Assembly (NCBI GenBank): GCA_965153455.1
Contig: OZ234503.1
Coordinates: 13,645,118-13,709,117, forward strand
Source: Sphagnum compactum
Lineage: Eukaryota; Bryophyta; Sphagnopsida; Sphagnales
Direction of reading: 5' to 3'
Length of the DNA stretch: 64,000 bases
The first letter of the stretch is position 1, and each line of letters starts with the position of its first letter. The notes beneath the pieces are model-generated. The model saw only the letters and a program-made list of their open reading frames with translations. It did no database searches and was not told the DNA's origin. Positions 11,435 through 25,670 of the stretch are shown piece by piece. The translations under genes were made by a program, and so were the position numbers.

Positions 11435-14189
11435 AGGAAACAAAATGGTTCTGAGTATTTTCCACCGAGTTTTGCAGGCGGTTCAAAGCAAAGCAGCGGA
11501 CCAAGCCCTCGTCAGTTACTGAAACTATTATCCCTCAAGCTTTGTTGTCCACTGAACTACTCTCAACAAAGCTAGAAATGGGTTGCAATTTAGTAGAAAC
11601 TTTGTATGAGACCTGCATTCAATAGTGGGTGTCAAACCTGTGCTACTCTCAACAAACAGAGATTAGGTAGGGCTAATGGCAAAAGTGGAATCAGCACTGA
11701 TTGCTAGGTGTACATGTGGAGCTTTTGCTGATGAGATTAGTGCTCATCCAAAAATTAGTAATGACATTGGGGAGGTCTTCTTTAGATTAGCACTGATCTC
11801 TTGGAGAGTGTTCTTAAGCTTTATCTCTCATTACACTTTTTTTTGACATAAGCAATAAAATAAGCTGTTGATGTGTAGAAAGGGCATCAAAGTTAAATGG
11901 AGGATGAGATCTCCTCTCACTGGATCCTTGCAACTTGGCTAAAAACCATAACCATAAGTTCTAGGTTGTGTGTTACTTTACCATATTGTCCCACCTCATG
12001 GTTGCCAATTCACTGGTTCCCCCTTCTGGCTTAAATACAAACCAAAAAAATCAGGGACCCACAAAACATCATGAAATCATGTGGCCACTTTGAAATGCTC
12101 ATTTGCCAATGTAGTGAAATAGGAATTTCAGCTGACAAACACAGTTAGTGTGGACGTGTCATTCATTGTGTAGACACATAGAGTTGGACCTATCATCCCA
12201 ACAAGGAAATTTGGCAACTTGTTACATGAAAAGTTGTAACAATTTATGTTCATGCTTATGTATGCTAATCTACTTGATACATAGAACCCTCTCAAGCAAC
12301 CACACCAGAAGTACAACAATATTGTGTGTCCAAGCTTTTAGGCTGCCACTTCCACTAAATGAATTGGAATGAAGGTGAAATGGCAATCTAATCTAAGTCA
12401 TATGGGTAAGTGTATATTATGGTGCTTGTAATGTAGTATTTAGGATCATTAGGTAAGATAAAAAAAATCCAAGGTGTGGGAAACCTAGGAGCTTTGTAGA
12501 CCATCAGGGAAGAGGTTTTTCTCAATTACTATGGCCCTAGAATTGAAATTAGTTGTAACTAGTGTGGCATGTGCTGGTGGCCCAATTGTGAACTTGTCCA
12601 CATCCTCAACAGATTTTTTCTTCCAAAACCTGGTTTTTTGGAATTTATTTGAATTTTCATTGACAGAAATCACTGAAAAATTAATATCTCCGACATTCTG
12701 AATCCAAATCTTTTTACCAAATAAATTCCATTAAATCCTGCTCATCAAGATCTTTCCAACAACACCAAAAAACACATTGCAATTCCTTGGAAATTTTCAG
12801 CTACGATTTAATTTAATTTTCAGTGAAGAAATCATTCCATATTCAAGAACCCCTCCTCCTTCCTTGAGAGCTTTCCAAAGAGACCAAGAACATGATCTGA
12901 AACATCCAGGTTTGGTGGATCGCATAAGTACAAACAAAACAAACAAACTACCTTGCTTCTTAGATAGATTGCATCATTGAACGAAGGGTGAAAACATCGT
13001 TAATTGTCCCCATTATCAGAATCAGATTTCAGATAGGAGATTGTTGCCATAAGAACAAGCAGTTTAACACATGATGCTTCTATCCTTTATGACATGTTCA
13101 AACTTAGGACGAGTAGTACATCACATGATGATGACGGTTGTCCATTATGGCAGGTTCTAACTTACAACAAGTAGTTCATTCATTCATGGAAGATGCTACA
13201 TCGGGCTAAGATTTGTAAATGCAGTCAGTTTAAATAGTACTGCTGTAATGTTTTCATTCAGTCTGCCCTTTGCCCCATTTGTTTTTACCTCGTGATACCT
13301 AAACATGTTTTGGGTCCATATTATGTTATGCATGTCTTGAACATGTTATTGGTATTAAGAGAATGTAACATGTCACTAGGCATGTTGTGTGCTCTTTGGA
13401 ACATTCATAATATGGAAGGTTACCAGTGCAAAATGTGCGCGAGTATCACCCAAATTTTTAAAAGAAATATGAATGACTACAAATGGCAGATGGGGAGAAA
13501 AAATTGTAGCAATACTTTTGTACTGATGGCATTTACAATCTTAGCTGTGGATTTAACACTTTCCTTCATCAAATGATGATGCTGTCCTTTATGGCAGGTT
13601 CAAACTTCAAAATAGAACTTCTCATCTAGATCCATGCACTTCTATGAAACATGCCTGTCCAGTGTACCTTTGTTACTATCTTGTAGAAATCTCACTCCCT
13701 TATGGCCAAACAGGCCGGTACTAGCCTAGTGCTGTGTTTTCTTTACTTTGCAACTAACTGTATTGAGTCAAGTTCAAGCCAATATTTGATGCCCAAAACG
13801 TACACAAACGTGGAGACTCTTCACTATGGGCAGAGCCAATAAAGAGATTTGACATTCTCTTAAATTACCATGGCTGATGATCCTAAGGATAGTATTGAGG
13901 TTAAGCCTTAAGGTGAAAACTTTGATATAAGGTAATCAGAATTGTTACAATGTCACACATGGGATTGTTCTTCATTTTGTTGGCTTAGTAGTATCCCCTC
14001 AGACTCCCAGTATAACTTTTAGTGCCAAAATGTGGCCAGATTTTGCCCCATGATTTTGGATCTGGTGATCACTACACTAAGATTTTGGGGGTGGGTTTTT
14101 TAGGCAAAATCACCACAAGACTAGAGAGCTGGCCTCCCCATTTGCCAAACTCACAGTAGATTTAACATTGTTTTGTATTATTATTATGT
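11435..14189. other. Gene-free spacer
   Basis: No protein-coding region recognised. A ~45-bp phrase (atgatg..tcctttatggcaggttcaaactt) recurs in degraded form at about 13068-13112, 13120-13160 and 13569-13609, marking a small local duplication. Confidence 0.5.
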
Positions 14190-15250
14190 TCACATATGAG
14201 AAACAAAGCTCTTGATCATGGTAGCTCGGCTAATGTTAATTTTTATTACATTTTTATTCTTTGCTGTTGTTAGCAATGTTAAACTTCCTTGAGAATCAGT
14301 AAAGATTAAAATTAGTTTTTCTTGTTTATATCCAACTTCTCCCATAAACTTTCTAAGCCAAATAGCATCTTTCATTGCTTGAATACAAGCCATGTCTTCA
14401 ACCTCCATACATGAAAGGGCTATTGTAGCTTGTTTTTTTGCTTGCCCAAAAAATAACTGGTTTTCCAAGAAGAAAGACGCAACCTATTGTTGATCTCGTA
14501 GTATCAACATTCCTTCCCTAGTCCAAGTCACAAAAGCCATACAATTGTACACCATTATCTTTCTTGAAGGAATTTGCAAAATATTATAATGCAAGATTCT
14601 AAATACCTTGCAAGTATCTAAATATTGCTTCATAGCTTGCCAATTTGGAAGTCCAAGATTGTTGAAAAACCGAACGACTCCTATTGTTGCAACCAAGTCC
14701 AATCTTGTGCCAACCATGCAATACATGAGACTACTTATGGCCGCCTTGTATAAAACATTCGCCATTTCATATTCTTCCATTGAACCAAGAGTTTGGCCTT
14801 TTGAAAGTTTAACACCTGCATCAAGAGGTGTAACAATAGATTTGCATGTAGCCATACCAAACTTACTTAGTAGTTTTGTAACATATCCAAACTCACCCAT
14901 CATGATGCTTTTCCAATTTTTATCCTTCGTCACTTGAAGTCCTAAAATGAACTTCACCTCCCTTAAATTAGTCATGGAGAATCTACAATAAAAGATGTCT
15001 CTCACCCAATGAAAGACCTTCACATTTTATGAAAAATGAAAAGATCGTCTACACAATGATGATCACACCCTCCTATGTGTTGATGTAAACATTGTGATCT
15101 GACTACAACAGGTGTTAAAAATATTTTCTACAAGAAAATTGTCTATCTTCTAGTACCGAACTCTTGAGCTCTACTTTCGCCCATACAAAGATTTTTGTAA
15201 CTTGCAAACAAGTTTTTCTTACCCTTCTAGAACCTATCCATCATGTTGTT
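14190..15250 (-). mobile_element. Ty1/copia retrotransposon relic (reverse transcriptase and RNase H)
   Basis: Reading on the minus strand, 15250-15160 gives KLVCKLQKSLYG, the copia (K)LxCKLxKSLYGLKQ block. Near 15045 comes CVDDLFIF, a degraded YVDD polymerase motif. Then follow the frames at 15023-14484 (MTNLREVKFILGLQV, then a VTPLDAGVKLS block and SSLMYCMVGTRLD) and 14468-14190 (KKQATIALSCMEVE, AIWLRKFMGEVGY, IFTDSQGS), which is the RNase H region. Stops and frameshifts break the frame at several places, and no integrase, gag or LTR was found nearby. It is an old fragment of copia pol. Confidence 0.85.
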
Positions 15251-16475
15251 TTATGAAAATGTTATGATTGAAATTATGAAAAATGCAACAAAGTTTTTTG
15301 TGATGTCCAAAGTGCTCCATCTTAATGTGCTTTCACCCTTTCAATTGTATTTTTTTCTAATTGGAATGAAAAGGAATGTGTATAATAATGTAATCGAGTT
15401 AATTTTGTTTTCTGAATAACAATGCACACAACTATGATTAGTGACTTAGATTATAAAACATATGGGGATTTTGAATGCTACAAATAAAAGGACTTTTTTT
15501 TTAAAGCATTGGATAATTGTTTATGCTCATTGAGCTTGGAATTTATAGCCTCAAGTGCTAATTGCATGTGCAAAAAATAATCATTAAAAAATATAAAGTT
15601 GTCCATAAAAGCTTTTTGAAGTTTTTTGGTTTTGAACCCAAGAGTTAAATATATGTATAGTTATGTAGGCCAATCTTTGAAAAGTAGTACCCCAACTTTG
15701 AATGTTCTCAATTATGCAAACCAAGCAAGCAAAAAGAGGAGGAAAACAAATTGTTGAAAAATGTAGATTTTTCCTTTTTTCTTTAAAATGCAAAAATGAA
15801 TCTAACCCTAGAAAGTTCATCGTGCATATCCAACACTTGTTGACATGGATTTTGGCCACCAAAAAATGGATCTCAAAAACCATAACCATAACCCAACTAA
15901 TAAGTGGAGTTGAATTGAGGGTTCAACGTAACTAGAGTTCTAAATTCATGATTCACAAAGTTTGCATGGTTCAGCTTCACTAGTCTTTTTGCACACAAAA
16001 AACAAAATCAAACATGACAACCAACAAGTAATTATTTTGTTTTCTTCTACCAACCCAACATTTATAAAAACTTCAAGGTTGAAGTAAAACTCCTCTATAT
16101 TCTCAAAGGAAAGCTTCACATCTCGTGTCACACCAATATTTGATTTCTAGAACCAAACCTTTAAAAAGAATAATAATATCCTTCTTTACAAAAAAACATT
16201 AGGAGTTGATTCAAACACAAAAGTTGTGTATTTGACAATAGGCTCTTTCCTTTGAAATCAACCTATTGAGAAATAGACCCATTGAAAAATAGACTCTATT
16301 GAGGACATTCGACTACCCTAGTGGCTAAAGACTCATAGCCTTATTTTCAATTGATGAAAATTCACCCAAAAAAATAAATTGAAAATCAAGTGATATTTGA
16401 GTTTTTCAATCATTTTGAAGTGAGGGAAAAAAAAGTAGTAAAAATAGCCAGCTTTTTGTACTTGGTTTTTAGTGT
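15251..16475. other. Gene-free spacer
   Basis: AT-rich sequence with only short shadow frames on both strands; nothing recognised. Confidence 0.45.
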
Positions 16476-16620
16476 GTAGCCAAAATATAAAAGGATGATT
16501 AAAGATTTGTATTTCACATTTGGTTTATAGCCAGATTTGGCTAAATCTTCCCAAAGATGGTTGCCACTTTTTTTTTAACATCTTCTTGGGGTTGATAGCC
16601 ACTTTGACCACAAACAAAAA
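16476..16620 (+). repeat. TAGCCA palindrome repeat family, copy B
   Basis: Shares tgtagccaaaa, aaggatgatt, tggtttatag and ATTTGGCTAAATCTTCC with the inverted copy at 29665-29760, and the last phrase with copy A at ~9650. The palindrome here reads TAGCCAGATTTGGCTA. Confidence 0.55.
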
Positions 16621-16759
16621 AAATGAAAAAATTAAAAAAAATTTGTGTCCACTACTAGAAATTCCTAGAATAGGAAGAGATATATGAACATCACCAAATT
16701 GGATAATTCATTGGGTTGAATTCACATTGAAAAGAAAAGTATTAGAAAAAATGTCATAA

Positions 16760-17145
16760 ATGTCGTTTGCATCATTTTCCCTCCGGTTCCAAATGTAAGT
16801 TCTCACGTGTTCCCATTAAGTTCCCTTAAATTCCACATGGATTTTGAAGGTTCCCAAAGAATTGCCCAACTTGTTCCTAAGAGCAATATTACAAGGATAT
16901 AATGTGTATTGTGTGACTCATGTTAATTAATTAAAGGAGGGCCCCCCATTCACACAATTATTTTTTCTTTTGTAATGAGCCTCTTTGATTGGTCCATCAA
17001 TAATTTTGAAAAATAATAATAAATTTAAATTTAAATTCTTTTCATGAGAAAATAAAAATAAAAGACAAAAATGTGGGCATTTTGAGAAATGGATTGCTCT
17101 TACTTTTGAAAAGGCCATTTGGAAAAGAATCATTGGAAAAGAGCC
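16760..17145 (+). repeat. Poly-G-headed dispersed repeat, copy 2
   Basis: Contains the ggttccaaatg, acatggatt..ggttccca and acttgttccta phrases also seen in order at 62790-62870. After a short gggcccccc block it has tttgtaatgagcctctttgattgg, like copy 1 near 8276. Ends are not defined. Confidence 0.4.
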
Positions 17146-19716
17146 TCAAGGAGTTATAACAATGTTCTAACCCATGCTTCTTAAAGTTTAAGAACTTTAA
17201 ACTTCTTTCTTTTAAGTTTTAAAAAAATGAAAATGAAAATTTTTCATGGATGTGAAAAATTATCTTCGTAACCCTTGTGGGTGGAGCATTAACAAGGTTC
17301 ATAGCATGCTACCACTTTCCATAATACATATTGAATACATACATACATGTTCCACACACACACATACATACATACATACATACATATGTGTGTGTGAGAG
17401 AGAGAGAGAATCCAAGAGGAAGAACACTTGGTTTATTTCTTGTATGATATTTCATGCACGAAACTTAAGTTCCAACTCAAGATGATCATCCGCGCTTTTC
17501 CGAGCTGAAATTGATGAACAAATCAAGAGGATGAATTTTAGTTATTCAACAATTTTTTATGAATATCATGTTACCTTTTCAGATTCCGAAGTAATTAAAT
17601 TATTTTTGAAAAATTCAAAGTTTTAAGATTTTATTTTTTGAAATGTTGAAATTTAAGGAAATTACAAAGGATTTTTATTTTTTTTTAAAAGAATTGTTGG
17701 AAACCCAAGAGCTATTTTTGCTTGCTTCAGGCCAATCCACCATTACAGAGGAGATCCAATAATTGACAACATGTTTTTATCCTATAAATTGGTGGAACAT
17801 TATTTCTCGTCATTTTTGGCAAAAAAGAAGCAATAGAAAATGTTGTAAAAAATCTTATTTATGTTAGACATTCAGAGTCTAGAGAACCCACTAAAGAAAT
17901 TAGCTTTATTTATTGCTAAAATGTCATAAACTATTATTATTATTATTGCTATTGCCAAAGTGAATTTTGAAAAATAAAATAATTATTTGGCACCTGAGTG
18001 CTGAACCCCAATAGATATTAAAGTATATTAAAGACTATGAATGCATTTGGAATGCATTTGGACTCTTTGGGGGTATTGAGAATTGACTTTGGAAATTGGG
18101 TTCTCAGGTCTGGAATTTGTTGTGGGTTTCCCAATGGATGAAAAAAATCAAAAGGATGAATCTAGTTAGTCATCCAAACAATTCTTTAGGAGTATACATA
18201 TATGAACACAAGTCAACACTACAAATGGGATTTGGACTTTTTTGTGGTATGCAGAATCCAATTTGGGAATTGGCCCCTCAAGTTTGTGATGGCCACCTGA
18301 ATCTTGTATGAATCTTTCCCTTTGAAAGTGGCCTCTTTGTTGCAAAGATTCTCTTCATCATCATCATCATCATCACCGTCTTCTTTTTTTGGTAAGCAAT
18401 GAAATATGAAATGGGGGTTGTGGATTTTAAAAGTTCAAGCAAAAAAAGAGTGGTAGTTCCTCAAAATTTCTCTTAATATGGAAAGTTTGGAGGAATCTTG
18501 GAGGTTTTGGCCTTGTGACACATCTTCTTCTCTTCTGGTTGCTGGATTGATGCTCATTTGTGCCCAAGAGAGAAGGAAAGAAGAGACACTGGGCTAATTG
18601 TGATTTGCTGCTTTTGTTTACCCACCAAAGCTGGAGACCCTTCTCTCCTCATTTGCAGCACCAGCTGTGAATATTCTTCTGGAGACAGCAGCATCTCCTA
18701 AGTTCTTCCCCCCCACCCACAATTTGAGTTGTATGCTTCCACTTTGTGGGACCACTCAGTAGTTGCAACAACCCCAAAAATAAAACCCACAAAACCTCAA
18801 ACCAAAATTTCAAACCTCAAACCCAAACTCCCATCTTCCAAAAGAAACAAACTCCCCCAAAGTTTTCACTGCATCTTTTTTTTTTCTTGGGATGCTAGAA
18901 ACGGTTACCCAATTGGCTGAACTTGTTGGATTGTCTAGCGCAGTGAGTGTAAATTTTGTCACACAATGTTGGTATCCATGATGTCTGAGGCGTGAGGTTT
19001 TCTCTCCAGGACAAACAGTCACAGCAGCTCAATTGAATCTGTCTTTATCAATGCAGCACATGTGAGAGTGGGTTGAAAGGTGTGGAGGGACAAAATGTAA
19101 GCTTGCATAATTGTCATAGTTTCAAAATTTTGCAGCTTCGATTTGGTAATGGTGCTCACCTTAATCTCAAAAGAAGATAAAACTCATGCTCCCGGCTTGA
19201 TGGAATAACACTGTTTGATATTGGGTTGCAGGATCTAGCTTTCAAGGTTTTGAGCAAACTCCAAAAATTCTGTATGCATGGTCTTTGCTAAGAACTTTTC
19301 ACAGTTGAACTTCATGATTTTGTTAATGAAATCGTTAAATAGTATTTAGTATAAAATGCACCTGGACTTGGATCCCTGATTGATTTCATGTTTGAGCAAC
19401 AATACTGAGGTGCAAAAGATCTCTGGAACAGTACCCAGCAGAGTTAAGAGTCAAAGACAATCTCAATAATTTCTCAGAAATCTGGATCAGATTTAGCATC
19501 AATATGTCGCATATGAAAAAAGAATGTATGTGGGTCACTATGTGTTTCATGTATTTGATGTCAGTCTTATGCAATTGCTGTCCAGGGTCCAGAGTTCATG
19601 CTCAAGTTTGCTGCAACATCTTCCTTGATCTGATGAAAGCTCTTATATGGTCTGTGGTTTTTTTTCTTCCAGACTAGTAGATTTCAACTGAAGGTTGTGC
19701 CAACAAGTGATGCAAG
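17146..19716. other. Spacer upstream of the SPX-MFS gene
   Basis: No gene recognised. Simple repeats are present: cata/tgtg/gaga near 17337-17410 and a tca run near 18354-18377. The last few hundred bases must hold the promoter and 5' UTR of the transporter at 19717, but I cannot place a TATA box or transcription start with confidence. Confidence 0.45.
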
Positions 19717-22700
19717 ATGGTCCACTTCGGGCAATACATCTTGGCCAATCAAGTCCCAGGCTGGGAAGAGTGCGTCCCCCCAACCCCCATTTCTCACTCT
19801 CTTGTATTTCCAAGGAGCAATGAATGTTTCTCTTTACAGTAAGGACGGGTGGTAACTCCCAGTCCTGACAATAATTTTCTGTAAAATTGTGCACTTACAA
19901 TGATGCTAGTCAGTCTGCAATTTTCTCATAGTGATATACTAGCTTTGGTCTCTCACAAAATTTGTGTTCCCGAGGAATTCAAAAATTGTCAGAGATTCAA
20001 AGTACTTGATCTTGGAAGCAGAAAAGTCATGGAGACTCAGATTTAACTTCCTTGTTTCCAGATATTACATTGGGTACAAGGTATTGAAGAAGCGGATAAA
20101 GCAATATGCAAGTCGTGCAGCCAGTGCAAGTGATGATGAGCGTGATGAAATCATTCGCACGTTCTCTCGCCTTTTGGACTCTCAGGTTCATAATACAACA
20201 CCATAGTAACAAAAATTCTCATATGCAAAAAAGTTCATATAAGAATCTGAGATCTGCATTGTGTTGTACTCATGCAGAGCTTTACTTTGTCATAGGCAGA
20301 GTCCATAATGGCTCTAGAAGATAAATTGATCATGTGGTAGCTGCTTGCTTCTCCTTCAAAAGCACAATCCTTTCAACTTTTCAATTGGCATCCTGCGGAG
20401 GATGGCAATTCTGGAAGTGGGTTTGTACGGGTTTTGCAGATTGAGAAGATCGTCTTGTTTATGATTGAGAAGCAAGGCCTGCTGGCTGGCCGGTTGCAAA
20501 AGCTTCGTGAGAGGCGGCATATCATCCAAGAGGGAGGATTACATACAGACGACGATACTGAGCTAGCTGTCTCTGAACCACCAGAAGAATTCGACTCAGT
20601 TGCGCGCCTCATGAGTGAATATAGGTACGCTTATCAAGCCTGGAATGAAAGATAATGTCATTTCCAGATGAAATTCTACACCTCAAAGATCTTGCAACTT
20701 TGAGTGACTGAAAATTCTTCAGAATCATCACATTATAGATTCCTGAACAGATAATTTTAGTTGATGTATGATTATCATAGATCTCAATGTAGTGGCGGGG
20801 TTGGATTTGTAGTGTAGCAATTGGACACAGGTGAGATGAGAATTTATATCATGGAAATTGGGTATTTTGTAGGCAAGTTGGTGTTGAGCTTCTCCAGCTA
20901 TTGCACTTTGTGGAACTGAATGCTGTAGGTCTTAACAAAATTCTGAAAAACTTTGACAAGCGTGTTGGTTTCCGGCTTGGAGCTCACTACATTGCTTCTC
21001 GCTCCAATCATCCTTACTCTCAGCTCCAGCAGATGTTCCGGCACTTGGTGAGTAATCTGGTTGGGCTGGAAAGGTCTGCTGAAAACCAGTCAGTGAATTA
21101 CAAACAGTAACTGTTTCAGATCCTCTCTTTGTTCCTTTGCATATATAGCCATCATGCTGCTAATTAAGTTGGAGCTGCTGCAATTGATGCCCATCTCTGT
21201 TGATTCATGACAGGGAATCAAGGCCATGGTAGCCACCATATCTCGCAACCTTGCGGAACTCCAAACTATGAGCCTTAACACTTACAGTAGTACCATCTCT
21301 CTGTATCGCGAAGCAGAACTTCCGAGAGCTGTTGTTGAGCAAGAACCCATTATTCAGGTATCTTCTCCGCCATCATCTCTTATTCCTACAGACTATCAAT
21401 GTACGCCAAAAAAGAACAAATTGTCAAGTGTGAAACTACGTGACAGAGATCAACATCTTTCTGAAACCAAGCACAAAACAGTTACAAGGACCAAGATGAA
21501 GATGTCGAATCCAGAACCTACAACATCCAGTTTGGTCATCTCTCATAGACATCAAAAGATAAGAAGTTAGAGGTTGTTAGACACTATCATGGATTATGAT
21601 CATGATTCAAAGCATAGATGGAATGTAGAACAGTAATATATTCCTTGATGGCAATGTTCTTCATGGCTTTCTTTACAGGCGATTGAAACGGTAACAGATA
21701 GATTGACCCAGCAGCTGAGCTTTGCAGCATTTGTGGCAAATGAGCTTTTGCTGCCACCACCCAAAGATGAAATCCATGAGCTGCTGATGAAACATGAAGA
21801 CGCCCACTTCATCTCAATCCAACTCAATCTCATGAATGCTTTTTTGTACATGGTAAAGAATTATATCCTCTCTCTCTCTCTCTCTCTCTCTGAGAGTTTC
21901 TCAGACCCACTCTTTCTCTCTCAGAGCTGCTGAAAGTGTTCACCAGATTCTTGGAAAGATTGAAGTGCTGAACACAGCATTGATGCACCTGCAGGTGAAC
22001 TACTACATAGTGGTCCCGACATCAAATGAGTATGCAAAGATGCTTGATGCTCCAGGCTCGTTGTGTGGGGTGATCATTGGGTCCATGCCCTTGGCTGCAT
22101 TGGTGTCTGCATTCGTGTATAGCTGGTGGTCCAATTTCTCCTACAAATCTCCAATTCTTTACAGTAGCCTGATTCTCATGGCTGGTAACCTGATGTATGC
22201 ACTGGCGCTCTACTTCAATTCTATCTGGCTCTTGGTCTTGGGTCGCTTCCTTTGCGGGTACTTTGTACTTACCTGAACAACTACTTATTTTGTTTGGACC
22301 CTTTGCCTCTCTCTCCTTGTCAGCTGAATCTCCAACCTCTCTCCTTTTTGACACTTTCTCCAATGCCTCTCTGAGCTGCCCAACTGTTTTGCCTGCCATT
22401 GTTTGATGAATTCTTGAACCTATGGGTTTTTTTATCTGAAACTTGTTTTGGAATGTAGAGTTGATTGCTCAGGAAATTAGTGTGGTTTGACGTTTGTCTG
22501 GTTGCAGATTAGGAAATGTAAGGGCTATCAGTCGACGATACATCGCTGACCATGTTCCAGTGAAGGAACTCACCCGCGCTTCTGCAGCATTTGTGAGTGC
22601 AAGTGCACTAGGGATGGCTACAGGTCCTGCACTTGCTGGTCTCCTCAACAACATCAACTTCAAGGTTAAACAAAACATGTTCTTCAATCTGCTCATTCTC

Positions 22701-25201
22701 TCTCTCTTGCTAAGTGTTGTTGAAGACTTACACTACTCACACATTCAGTTCAATCTCTTCTTGTTGGCTAAAGAAGGGAAAACAATCATGTCATGGAGTT
22801 GACAAAGCTTGGAACCGTCGATCCAAGTGTACTTCAAGATGTCAACTTTTTAACCACCCAGTTTCTGATTTTCTTCACCATGTGTTCTTCAGCATCTTCA
22901 GCATATGCTGAGTTTGAGTTGAGAAAAGCCTTGCAGATATTTGGAGCACCGGTGAATTCTGTAACGGCTCCTGGTTGGGTGATGGGAGCAGCATGGGGAT
23001 TGTACTTTCTCCTCATCCTACTGTTCTTCAAGGAACCCAACAGGGATCATGTTATCCCAGACTCGAAGCACAGTTCAAGGCACAGTTCAAGGCATAGCTC
23101 AAGGCACAGTTCAAAGTCAATGAATTTGGGGACGACAACAGATGACAGTGCTCCAACTATGAGCTCACCATTGCTCTATGAGACTTCTTTGCATCCTCTT
23201 CATCTTGACCAAAACAAGGACGGTGATATCATCTCCGACGATGGTGGTGATTCTGTTGTGTCCTCCGAATACAGTGATGCCAAAGCTGTTCAAAACCTTA
23301 CAGAGCTAATGAAGGAGTTGACACTGCCTGTCAGGGTTCTGCTCACCATTTACTTCATGATGAAATTCACATCTGAGATTCTCATCTCTGAATCAGGCAT
23401 TCTTACCAGTTTCTACTTCAACTGGTCCACTTTTCAGGTTAGACTTCTCATCATTCAACAATCATTGCAGATCCAAGTCACAAAGCTTTAGTTTTTTCTT
23501 TTCCTCCTTCACCAAACTGGGAAAAATTCAGACCTGAAGATCAGTATGTCAACATGCATTTGGTTGGTCAATTTGCGAAGATTTGACGATGATCAAATCA
23601 TTTTCAGTGTCATGCACTATTAGATCAGCATCCAACGCTCTTTGAAACTAAGAAAGCTTGGCATCAACCACACCTCCTGTTCTTATGTGCTTTGAAATTT
23701 CAAAACAGGAAAGGTGAGACTCTAGAGCCACACCAAACTCCCATAACAGGAAAAGACTGAAACCTGTTCCCGCTAAATTGAGTTCCAACAAAAACTGAAC
23801 CCCCACAGAAAACTGACGTCCTACAATAAATACTTCACATCAGTGTTGATGATGATCAAGTCTCACCAGAGTTGACAAATGTTTGGATTGGGTGGCAGAA
23901 GGAAGTAAATATCGATTTTCTAGCCACCCAATCCAAATTGCTAAATAGGAAGGCAGAAATGAGAGCGAGTGTTTGATGTTGGAATACCTATGCATGCAGG
24001 TGGGAATTTTCTTGGCTCTATTGGGACTCACAGTTGTACCAATCAGTGCAGTGGTTGGAAACTACATCAGTAACATTTACGAAGACAGGTACATAATTTC
24101 ATACTTCCTAGATGCTTAAAGTCTCTTTCTGAGTTCACCAGGATTTCAAGCATAATTGTGTATGTTAAAAGGAAAGTTCAATATACAAGTACCAGGCTGA
24201 GCTATGAAATTTTTTCAAAGATTCAAAACCAGTACAAGCTGGTCTGTTCAAAAGGCGACAGTTGACACCCACCCAACACTGCTACAGATGAGGGAACTTC
24301 AAATAGAGTGAGATGTGCAGCTTGGGTTTGGAGGTAGTACTAATATGGAGAAGCTGAAACTGTGGACTGAGAGGCATGACCATCTGCTGGGTTGTGCAGG
24401 TTGGTGGTATTAGTGTCACAGGTGTGCTTGGCTGTCGGGGTAGCTGCGATAGCATGCTTTTGCCCATGGCTGCCTTACACCAAATACCAATATGTTGGTG
24501 CTGCCATTCTCATATTTGTCTCCAGTAGTGTCCTTGAAGGTTTGTTAATGCACATAATCCCTTTCTTTTTCTAGCAAGCGGGATCTTCATCACTCTGACA
24601 GCAGCTAGCACTACAAGAGAATGTGTGGTTTTTCTCACACCAAAAGCTGTGACTCATGACACATTCTCTTTTAGTGTAGCTACAAAATTCTGCATAGAAT
24701 ATGCCCTTATGTGTCAGTCAGTATGCATGAATGATAATGAAGAAAAATAGCAGTTCAATGTTATTGATTAGGTTGTGGTTCTCATTTTAATGCTGTTCTT
24801 TGCATGTCCAATGGAAAACCCACCATGTCATGTTTCTTACCCACACAAAGAAGACATCAAAAAAGGCTCAAAGTTGAGGATTTCTCCCTCTCTTCCTTTT
24901 CTTTCACACAGATTAGTCATTTAATGGGGGCTGTGATGCATCTTTGTTATGATTGTGTGCAGGCGTAAATTTGTCACTACTATCAAAAGTGATGTCACCA
25001 CGTCTATCCCAGGGGGTGTTCAATTGTGGGTTTCTGTCCACGGAAACTGGGACTCTTGCCAGGACATTGGCAGATGTGCTCATAACCATTACAGGTTGGG
25101 CTGGAGAGCAGAATTTGCTCAACTTCTCCATAATTCCCACCTTCCTCCTTGTGATTGTCGCAACAGTTTACACCTGGATAGGATACTTCTCCCTTTACTA
25201 G
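19717..25201 (+). CDS. SPX-MFS vacuolar phosphate transporter (PHT5/VPT type), 12 exons
   Basis: Exons: 19717-19769, 20062-20185, 20440-20624, 20873-21047, 21214-21357, 21679-21852, 21995-22257, 22508-22664, 22937-23437, 24000-24088, 24400-24539, 24963-25201. All junctions are GT-AG, all phases agree, and the sum of 2244 bases gives 747 aa. The N-terminal SPX domain (~1-190) has [15 protein letters not shown] in helix 1 and KILKNFDKR with NHPYSQLQQ further on; the lysines match the inositol-pyrophosphate binding surface of SPX domains. From ~280 an MFS transporter follows, with [28 protein letters not shown] and [15 protein letters not shown]. The architecture is that of the tonoplast PHT5/VPT transporters that load phosphate into the vacuole. 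The start is set by [17 protein letters not shown], which fits the family's short first exon. The central loop holds a tandem SSRH repeat. The terminal stretch TWIGYFSLY ends like the family. Confidence 0.93.
24609..24676. mobile_element. 68-bp CACTA-like MITE in intron 11 of the SPX-MFS gene
   Basis: Ends are CACTACAAGAGAATGTG and, inverted, CACTAAAAGAGAATGTG. The flanks are TAG on both sides (24606-24608 and 24677-24679), a 3-bp target duplication. The element is non-coding and sits wholly in the intron. Confidence 0.75.
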
Positions 25202-25632
25202 TCTCCTTGGGAGCTTCTTCTTGCTTAATATTGGTGTATGTGTGCATCCATCCCATCAAGTTACTCTCATTTATGGGAAGAGAAAAAAAACATGCATAAG
25301 TCACTGTCACTCTTCTCAAAAGATTTAAGGATGCATAGGATCTGTGGATGATGAGTCCTCCAGATGGTGAAGTTCGATGTGAAACACCATCAACATGAGG
25401 TACCTATTTCACAGCTTTCCAGCTCCTCAATTGGAATGAGATGTTGAGAGGTGCAGACAGTGGCAATTGCTGCAATGTGGAGTTAAGTCCTGTAATGAGT
25501 TTGAATTCAGACCTTCAAAGAATAATTGCAAACTCATGTATATATATGTACTATTCTGCTGGCTTTAAGCTTATCAGATAGTGAAGGATGGACAAAATCA
25601 CGATGGTTTTCCTGTGGAGAACACATTACACA

Positions 25633-25670
<38 letters not shown>

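Noticed and set aside
15702-16131. Short frames on both strands near the copia relic
   Set aside because: No integrase or gag motifs found; not annotated as part of the element.
21600-21851. Minus-strand frame in the SPX-MFS locus
   Set aside because: Lies antisense to exon 6 and has no features of its own.
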